From the NCBI RefSeq assembly GCF_017744675.1, contig NZ_JAGIAV010000001.1, positions 436,498-500,497 on the forward strand: a DNA stretch of 64,000 nucleotides, written 5' to 3'. The translations under genes were made by a program, and so were the position numbers. The notes below the pieces were generated by a model. The model had not been told where the DNA came from and searched no databases. It was given only the letters and a program-made list of their open reading frames with translations. This document shows positions 52,023 to 62,000 of this stretch, one piece after another. Every line of letters begins with the position of its first letter. The stretch's first letter is position 1. Origin of the DNA: Flavobacterium sp. GTDB lineage: Bacteria > Bacteroidota > Bacteroidia > Flavobacteriales > Flavobacteriaceae.

Positions 52023-53003
52023 CTAATCGTGAACAGGACTTTGTGTACAAGGACAGTTACTGATAGATTGTAAGAAATCGAATCCGATCGTGATTGAATG
52101 TGTTCCTGAGTTATAAGATCCAAGACCATTAAACATTAACTGATAAGAGTATGCAAAATAGAATTTAGATTTCATAAAACCAGCCATTGGTCCCATTGCT
52201 AATGGTTTTGGGAACTGGTCGTTTAAGAAACGGTAAGAAACTCCAATCCAATAGTAATCTTCGTAACGATTGTAACGTCTATATTTGAAGTTAAAGTCGG
52301 TTGTAGAACGCTGGTCACTTGAAAAATATTGAAGAAAAACCGATGGTTCGTATTCTATACGTCTGTTTTCAGCATCTTTGAAAGTGAATCCAGAATATAT
52401 CTGAAAGTTAGATAAAAGATCTGGTTCGTTTACTCTTTCAAGACTGATATTCTTTTTCAATACGTTATTGGCATTGAAACTAAAATAAAATCCTCTGTTA
52501 CGATATAGTGCACTAATATCAAAGTTATTATTTCCGCTATAGCGATTATCTGTAGGCTGCTGTCCTCCAATTGGTGGGTTTCCATTGCTTCCATCATTAA
52601 AATTTCCAGTTTCAATACGGAAACTATTAAAGTTGTATGAAATACCAAAAGACAAATACTGTTCTGTACGATAATCTAAAATCAAGTGGTGCGCAAAAGA
52701 AACTTTAGCTCCCGTTTGCCTAGTGTTACCATTGCTGTCATTATACAATGATATACCAACTCCTGAACGATCTAAAACACGAAAATCTGCATACAATGAT
52801 TGGTTATCTGGCGCATCTTTAATTCCGACCCACTGCGTTAAACCATTGGCTCTAATACGGAGATTATCTCCAATACCAGCGTAAGAAGGAGAAAGAATAA
52901 AAGGGTTATCAGCTAAATACTGCGTAAACACTGGTAGGTTTAACTCTTGGCTGTAACTTGTTGTTACAGCCATGAGTACTAAGGATAAAATAAACTTTTT
53001 CAT
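52023..53003 (-). CDS. PorP/SprF-family type IX secretion membrane protein
   Basis: With the start at 53003 (MKKFILSLVLMAVTTSYSQ, a signal peptide) this is 326 residues. The family opening LPVFTQYLADNPFILSPSYA is clear, and alternating strands indicate an outer-membrane barrel. PorP/SprF proteins are needed for secretion or surface attachment of a partner adhesin carrying a type B C-terminal domain. It begins 43 bases after the adhesin stops and is therefore in the same operon; it is probably the adhesin's partner. It may be SprF itself, but the family has many paralogues. Confidence 0.93.
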   Translation of the reverse strand: MKKFILSLVLMAVTTSYSQELNLPVFTQYLADNPFILSPSYAGIGDNLRIRANGLTQWVGIKDAPDNQSLYADFRVLDRSGVGISLYNDSNGNTRQTGAKVSFAHHLILDYRTEQYLSFGISYNFNSFRIETGNFNDGSNGNPPIGGQQPTDNRYSGNNNFDISALYRNRGFYFSFNANNVLKKNISLERVNEPDLLSNFQIYSGFTFKDAENRRIEYEPSVFLQYFSSDQRSTTDFNFKYRRYNRYEDYYWIGVSYRFLNDQFPKPLAMGPMAGFMKSKFYFAYSYQLMFNGLGSYNSGTHSITIGFDFLQSISNCPCTQSPVHD

Positions 53004-53046
53004 TGTAATAATTTTTTTAGATAACATCATTGGGGCTATAATTTTG

Positions 53047-56000
53047 TTATCTGTATAAAGTGAAATGTCCAACAAATTCTCTTGGATCTTTCGGATCATT
53101 TAATTTAAGAACGTACCAGTAGTCACCTGTTGGCAATTCATTTCCATGATATCTACCATCCCATTTTCCACCAACACGGTATTTCGCTACTACTCTACCA
53201 TATCTGTCATAGATATCAAATGTTAGTTCTTTGTATGCTAATGCACCACAATCTGGACCTATTGTTGTACCTGTACTACCATTTGGCGTAAAGTAGTTTG
53301 GCATACAGAAATCGTAGAATGTACCATGAACTGTTATTGTTTTCTCACAACCATTTTTATCTCTCACAACCACTACATAATCTCCTGTTTTGTAGATTCT
53401 ATAGCTATTAGATGATGAGAATGGTTCACCATTGAAACTGTACTCGTAAGGAGCAACACCGCCAGAAGCTTGAACCACAATTGTGTTGATGTCTTTACTT
53501 TGGTTTGTAATGTCGATTAGACCAACTTCTGCAACAGCATCAACAGTAAAGATTGGAGTTGGAACTTCACATCCGTTAGTATGTCTTGCAACGATGAAGT
53601 GATTACCTGCAGGAACATTTGTGAATATGTTGCTAGGCTGGAATACTCCGTTATTGTCTAATGAGTAATCAACATCAGCAGGATTTGTAATCGAAGCATC
53701 AACTGTTACTGTCACCATGTTTGCTTGTGCATTGTTCACACAGTCATAAGTTACCTCAGCAATTGGATTAAGAACTACCGATTCTGGCATATTCTCAACA
53801 AAATCAACTGGACAACCTTCTGCATCTTTCACATAAACTGTATGTGTTCCACCAGCAAGATTAGTAAAATCAAATATTGTCTGTGTAGCTCCACCTTGAG
53901 TAAATGGTCCTTTTGCATTATCTAAGCTTACGCTATAAGGCAATGTACCACCTTTTACTTCAATACTAAATGCACCATCTTTATCTCCGTTACAAACTTC
54001 AGGAATCATAGAGTTTGGAACTTCTGTAACGATAACTGGATTAGGCTGTGTAATTTCTACTTCTTGCATTACATAACAACCATTTTCATCTTGAGCAATT
54101 ACTGTATATTTCCCTGGAGCAAGTCTATCATATGTAGTAGCGAAATCAAACTGATTTAAATCTGGAGATATTGCATACTTGATAGTTCCTGTACCACCTG
54201 TTGCAGTAATGACAATTTTACCATTGTTTTCGCCGAAACAAGAAACGTTTGTTGGTGTAAAAATTGCCGTTAAAGCTGTTGCTGGTTCAGTAATTGTAGC
54301 ATTTGTCGAAGTTGTGAAACAATCTCCACTATCTACTTTTACTTTGTAGGTTCCTATTAAAAGATTTTCGAATCTTCCGTTATTTTGAGGCCCTTTAACT
54401 GTATTGCCAGCAGCATCTTGCAAAGTATAGATGTAGTTTCCTAAACCTCCATTTGCCTCAGCAACAATAACTCCTGTAGCTTCGCCCGTACATTTCACAA
54501 CCGCATTTGTAATATCTAATTCTACTGTTAGTAGAACTAGAGGATCAATTTTAATTTCATTAGAAACAAAACTAATACAGTTATTTGTATCTCTTACATA
54601 GTATTGATGTGTTCCTACCGGTACAGCAAATGTTACCGATGAAGCAAATGTACCGATAGTTGTTGCAAAGTTAGGATCTGTACTGTAGCTATATGGAGCT
54701 TTTCCTCCTGTCGCACTTAATGTAAGCGTTGATTGTGTGTTACATGTTTGTGAAGAAGCTAATACCAAACTTGGTGTAACTTCTGTTGGCTCTGCAATAA
54801 TAATATCTGCAGACGTTGCCGCACAATTAAATCCGTCTGTTACTGTTATTGAGTACGTACCAGCACCTAGTCCGTCAAATACATTTGATGGTTGAGGGCC
54901 AGAAGATACTATTGTTGAACCAATCACAGTGTTTAATGTGTACATGTAATTGCTTCCTTGTCCTCCTGTTGGTGTTGAAACAGTTATAGTTGCTGTTTTA
55001 TCTCCATAACAAGATAACATTGTAGCACTTGGAGTCGCAGTAAATGCAATTGGTGTTGGAATTACCAATGTAGCAGTTGTTGTTGCGATACATCCTTTAC
55101 CATCTTTTACATTGATCGTATAAGTACCAGCAGATAATCCTGTGAAACTATATTGCGTAGAATAATCTACTACAGTTGCACCATTAAGAACTAACTGATA
55201 TTCGTAGTTACTATCCCATCCACCAGTTGCAGAAGCATAGATTGCACCGTCATTATTACCCGATTTACAAGTAATTTCAGATTTCGTAGCTGTCACTGCT
55301 AATTGCGCCGCAGGTTGCTCTATTGTAAACAGAGTAGTTACGGTACAGAATGGATTGTTAACCAATGTAGCGGTAACAGTATACTGACCTGCAGTTAAAC
55401 TAGAAATTGTAGTTACAGCTCCTGTTGTTGTTCCAGTACTTGGAACTGGCCCAGTAATTACATAATTAAATGCACCCGCTTCGTCCGTTGGAGTTGGCTG
55501 TCTATCAACAAAAGTTAATGTCACTTGTCCATCAGCAGTTCCGTAGCAGATTTGGGCACTTGCTGGTACTGCTTTAATTTCAAAAGTGTTTGGATCGTTA
55601 ACATAGTGTACTTCTTTAATGATACAATTTGTATCTAGGTTAGTTACACTTACTATGTAATTTCCAATTGATAAATTAGTAAAGATACCTGTTGCGTTAT
55701 TTGGATTACCTGCTACTGTATTTCCAGATGCATCTGTAATAGCATACTGTAAATTTGCAGGTGTTCCTCCAGTTGTAGCAACTGTCACAGTAATATCTTC
55801 ATTATTGGTACAAGTTATCGCTTTTGTAACATTGATTGTAATATCATCTAAACTAATAAATGGATTAATTACGTAAGTTCCTGCGTTAGTACCCATACAT
55901 CCGTTGTTATCATAAACATTAACTGTATATGATCCACCTAAATAATCGGTTTCTGTGTAAACATTTCTATCCCCTTTATAAACTACTGCACCATTTCTGA

Positions 56001-59000
56001 TGAATTCGTAGATATAAGTTCCTGAACCACCTGTAACACCACTAATTGTAATAGTCGCAGAATTGCTAGTATTATCAGAAGTACATCCATATTGAACAGG
56101 TACTGGGTTAGGAACAACAATTAATGCTGGCTCGATAACTTGAACCAATTTACTGTCAGAACATCCTCTTCCAGAAGTAACTGTAACCGTGTAGCTTCCC
56201 GCTTCAAGATTTTCAAATACGTTTTGCGGTTGAGATGGTCTATTTACAGCAACTCCTAACACAGTAGTTCCTGTTAATGTATACGTGTAAATTGGATTAT
56301 CATTTACCCCTGAACTTGGAGCATCTAAAGTAGCTGTAATAGTACCATTGTTTCCTCCGTTACAAGTTACAGGTGTAGATGTCGCATCAAATCCTGTAAC
56401 TAAAGTTGCAGCATCTAATTTAAACTCTACGTCTTTTGTACAACCTGTTGTCAAATCTGTAACCACAATTGTATGTGAACCAACTGATAAACCAGAGAAT
56501 GAAGCTGGAGTGGTTGTTACAGTTGTAGTTCCGTCAATTGTATAACTGTAGTTACCTGTACCGCCTGTAGCTGTAGCACTTACGCTTCCGTCAAAGTTAG
56601 CACAAGTTGTTAAGTCTACGATTGTATTTTGAATGTCTAATGGCTCTAAAATAGTTACAGCTGCGTTGAATATGAATTCACATCCGAATCTATCTCTTAC
56701 TGTTAGATCATACGTTTTAGGAACACTTACCGTAAATGTAAGTCCTGGTTGGAATCCTGAACCAATACTGTATTCAAATGGTCCCATACCAGTTCCAGGT
56801 GTAATTACGATATCGTAAGTTCCTGTAGTAGCATTTGGACATTGAGATACCGCTGCTGCTGTAAATCCTGCCGGAAGTGGGTCTGTTATGATATTCACTC
56901 TATATGGAACAGAAATACATCCATTAACATCTTTTGCATAAACATCCCAAGCTGGTACAGTTGCGTCTAATTCTCTTGTTGCTAATGCATCAAATGCTCC
57001 TGCAGGATCACCTGCGTGAACGAATGAGTATGTATAATCTGGTTTTCCTCCAGTAGCACCAACCGTTACTATTGCTCCTGTTTTACAGTTTGCATTTACA
57101 TTACTGATAGGATTAACTACGACTACTGTTGGTTGTTTCACTTCTACCATTGCAGTTGCAGTACAACCTGTAGCATTGTCTGTAATATTGATCGTGTACT
57201 GACCAAAAGCAAGACCTGTTAAAGGAATAGTTGCCGCTGATGTAGATGTTGATGGAACAAAATTAGCACCATCTTTATCTATTGTATACGTATAACTTCC
57301 AGCAAAATCTGAAACTGTGAAAGTTACTTGACCGTCATTTGTTGTATTACAAGTCATATCAGCAATCAATTGACCGTTTACAACAATATTTGTAACTGGT
57401 GCGATTGGTAATAATTCTTCGTAAATACATCCGTTAGAATCTGTTACTCTGAACATGTAATCTCCAGGAACTAAACCTGTAAAGGTCGCTGCTACTGTAT
57501 TATCAGCAGTATTCACTGGGGCATAAGCTGCTGTTGGAGCTCCGTTAAATTCAATAATCTCGAATGTTAAAGCACCTACACCGTTTGTCACAGTTACATC
57601 AACTGTACTAGTCGTAGCAATACAAGTTACAACAGAAGCATTGAATGTTAAATCTGTTGGTTTGTTTAGCGGTACAATTGGTACTGTTACTAGAGCGGTT
57701 TCACATCCGTTAGCATCTTGTACAGTGTAAGTAACTGATGCAATTGATCCATCATTAACTACTGTAAAAGTATCAGTTGTGTCATAACCTAAACTATTGA
57801 AATTATATCTATATGGCGCAGTACCGCCTGCTGCAGTTACAACTATAGAAGTAGTTGTACTACATGTTGTATTTCGAGTAATGGCGTGAATAGCTGTTAA
57901 TTCAGCTGGTTCAGTAATTACAAATGTCGCTGGCGCCGAAGCACAGTTTTTAGAATCAGTTGCAACTACAGTATATGTTCCTGCAATCAATCCTGTGTAA
58001 GTTCCTGTTGCATCTCCAGTCGTGTTAACGATTGGTCCTGTCAATACAAATGTATAAGGAAGACGACCACCTGTTGGAACAACAGTTAAACTTCCGTCAT
58101 TAAATGTATAACAGCTTACATCGATTTGTGACTTCGTAAGTGTCGGAATTACTGTTGGATTAACCGTTACAGTTGTTGTTATTACAGAACAAGATGGTGT
58201 GTTAGTATCTGTAATTACAAAATAGTAATCTCCATCTGTTGATACAGAAGCTGTAAAGTTTCCTGCAACAGCTGTTACAGGTCCCGTAGCAACTCCATTA
58301 TGATACATTTGATATGTATAAGGTCCTACACCTCCGCTGATTTCAACATCAATAGTTGCATCAATTGGAGCAGCACAATATAGATCTTTAGTTACTGAAG
58401 CACTTGCGAGCAATTGTGGCTGAACGATATAGTCTACTTCATCAGTACACCCATTATCGTCAGTTAAAATAATTTTATAAGTTCCTGCAGCTGTAAACGT
58501 AGCTGTAGTTCCTGTAATTGCTAAACCATTAACTGTAAATGATTTTACACCATTATAAGTTGTAGATAAAGCATTCAAATCTACTGTTAAGTTTGCACCA
58601 ACAAAACATTGTTGAGCTGGTAAGTTAAGATTTGGCGCAGCATTAGAAATTACTGTTACTGGTACAGCAACTGAAATACAACCATTTGCATCTTTAACAT
58701 AAACATCCCAAGTAAGGTCTGTTAAGTTTGTATCTACTACAAGAGCAACAGAAGGATCTGTGAATGTAGTTGGCGTCTGTCCGCTTGCAACTACAGCATA
58801 AGTATAACCTGGAGTTCCTCCTGCTACATTTGTAACTGTAATTGTAGAATTGTCTTGAGAACAGAATACTTTGCTAGCACTTGCAGCGAATGTAATTGGT
58901 GCTGGCATTGTAATAGTGACATCCGCAGATTTTGAACAAGTCGTTGTAATATCACTAACTGTTACTGTATAAGTACCTGCTTCAAGGCCAGTTAATGTAA

Positions 59001-62000
59001 TAACATCTGCCGCAACAGTTGGCACATTATATGATAATCCAGCTGGGTTAGTTGTTACTGAAATATTATAATTTCCGCTTGCGCTAAAATCTGAAATTGT
59101 GAAAGTAGCTGAACCGTTATTATCAGTTCCGTTTGCTGTATTACAACTTACATTGTTTGAAGATGTACGAACAATATCGATTGGAATAACAGGCTCTACT
59201 TTATATGGTCTTTCGATAGAACAACCATTGTTATCTGTTACTTTAAATAAGTATGTGTTTGGAGCTAATCCTATGAAAGTGGCATTATTTCCATTGTCTA
59301 AAGTTATTGGTGAAATAATTTCATATTTCGCATAAGGAGTATAGCCTCCAGTAACTGTTAACGTAACATCAGCCACATTTGTTGGACAGATTGGAGCTGT
59401 TGTTAGTGCAAATGTAATATCTGTTAATGGTTGATATGCAGGAACAACAACGTTACCATTGAATTGACATCCATTAGCATCAATAACATAATAATTAACT
59501 GTTTGAGCAGATGTACTAACTGGTACCTGAGTTGTATTATCAGTATAGTATGTTGCACCTCCATCAAAATTAAATCTGTATGGTCCTGTTCCTCCAGTCG
59601 CAGTAATTGTTACAACAGCAGGCTGAGCAACATTGCTAGGATTACATGCGTAAGCTGTAATTGCAGGCGTAGCATCTAAAATTGCTGGCTGACCAACAGT
59701 ATATTGTTTTGTTAAAGTACAACCTCTACCAGATGTAACCGTTATATCATAAACTCCTTGTGGTAAACTAGAGAATACATTACCTGTTTGTACATATCCA
59801 GCTGGCGTAGGCGAAATCGCATATGTGTAAGTTGGATTGTCATTTGAAGGCAATAAATTAACTACAATTTTTCCGTTAGTTCCGTTAAAACAAGAAACAT
59901 TAGTTACAACAGCATCAAATGTTACAGGAGTACCTGCTGGTAAAGTTACCTCTGCTGTTGTTGTACAAAGATTTCCGTTATCGGTCATTGTAATAGTATA
60001 AGTATCTGCTCTAAGTCCAGAAATTGTATTTCCTGAAATTACAATACTTGGATGCATTGGCGTAATACTATAGCTATAAGCGTTTGTTCCTCCAGATGGA
60101 GTTAATGTTACTACACCGTTGTTAACCACACAACTTGGCAATGCCGTAATTGCAGGAGTTAATTTTAATGGCGCATTAATATTGATAGTCTTAGTATCTG
60201 TACAATCATTTCCATCTTTAATGGTAATTGTATGAGATCCTGAACTTAAATTAGTAACAGGGTAAGGCAATCCTGAAATGCTTACAAATACTCCAGTATC
60301 CACTTTAATTGAATAAGGACCTACTCCCGCAGCAGTTTCGCTAACAACAACTCCAAAAGCACCTTCAGCAGCACAATTGTCTGCTACACTTAAACTAATT
60401 ACAGGGCTTGGATCTTTAGCAATTGTTACGCTTAAAGGGAATTCACAATTTTGAGCATCTTTAACAATAATATTCCAGTTTACATCTGCACCTGTTGGTC
60501 CTGAATCTAAACTTAATACATTTCCAGCAGCAAAAACTGATGGAGTAGCTGGAGCTACTGCTGAAGCAAATGTGTAAGGTCCTGTTCCACCAGTAACTTT
60601 AACAGTTACTTGAGCTGGATCATCACAGTTTGCATTAACATTACTTGTTATACTTGCGTCAAGTGGTTGAGCCGGTTCCGTAATTCTGAAAACTGTGACA
60701 TTAGAACACAATGATCCGTCATACTCTTTAACATAAAGCGTATAATTTCCAGGTCTTAATCCTGTAAGTGTTCCCGAATACGGAGCACCTGTTAAACCGC
60801 TTACAGAACCATTTACTGGTGGAACAATTGCAACGTTTGTAACATTATCTCTAACTTCAAAATCTAGTCTTGTTGCATTATAGTTAGATACTGTGAAATT
60901 GATAGTTCCATTAGCAGCACCATTACATGTAACGTTTGTAGTTGTTACGGCATTAATAACTATTGGTGAGATCGTTGGAGTTAATACTTCTAAATAAGAA
61001 GGACAACCACCAGCATCAACAACTTCGAAAACGTAAGTTGTATTTTGATCTAAACCTGTAAAGGTATAAGAAGTAGCACTAGTTGGTCCAGATGTTGTTC
61101 CTACACCATAAATAGTATAAACAAAGTTTGGTGTACCATCCGTTACATTAACTGTTACAGAAACACCATCTGCACAAGTTGCTCCGGCAATATTACTAGT
61201 CAAAGCTAAATAAGGTGGTGGCGCAATTCTTAGTCTATTACTTTCAAATTTACAGCCATTCGCATCGACTACTGTGATATAATAATTCCCAAACATTAAT
61301 CCTCCGAAATTATGTACAGGAGTTCCTGCTGCACCGCTTTCTGTATAGGTAGCAATTTGTGTCATTGCATTATTATACAAATAGTATGTGTACGGAGCTG
61401 TACCTCCAGAAACTACGTTGATATCTAAACTACCTGGAGTAGTTGATTTACAAGTAATTCCATTTTCAACAATATTTGCTACTATTGGAGGAGGGTTATT
61501 TAAGGTAATACTATTACGGTACTCACATCCTTTAGCATCTCTTACAACATAGTTATAAGTTCCATAAGCTAAACCTCCGTAAATAGCTAAATTACCGAAA
61601 GTAACTCCATTATCTATACTATATTGAAATGGCGCTTGTCCCATTGGATTTGTAAAACGTATTGTACCATCAGTAGAACCGTTACACGTTGGGTCAACTT
61701 TTACCATAGTAATAGCAACTGGTACATAATCGCTTACTGTTGCCGTTTTTGTTTGTACTGGACAGCCATTAGCATCTGTAATTTCAAATTGGTATACACC
61801 AGCAGTTGACGTAGTGTAAACAAATGAAGTACCTGCAAAAGCAATCGGGGAACCAGTATAAGCACCTGCACCAACTTTCACTCTATAACCAAATGGCGCT
61901 GCACCACCAGTTACAGAAACTGCAATTGTAGCATCTGTTGGAGAAGAACAAGTTAAGTCTTTTGTTAAAATAGCGTCAGCTATCATGGCAGCGTTAACTG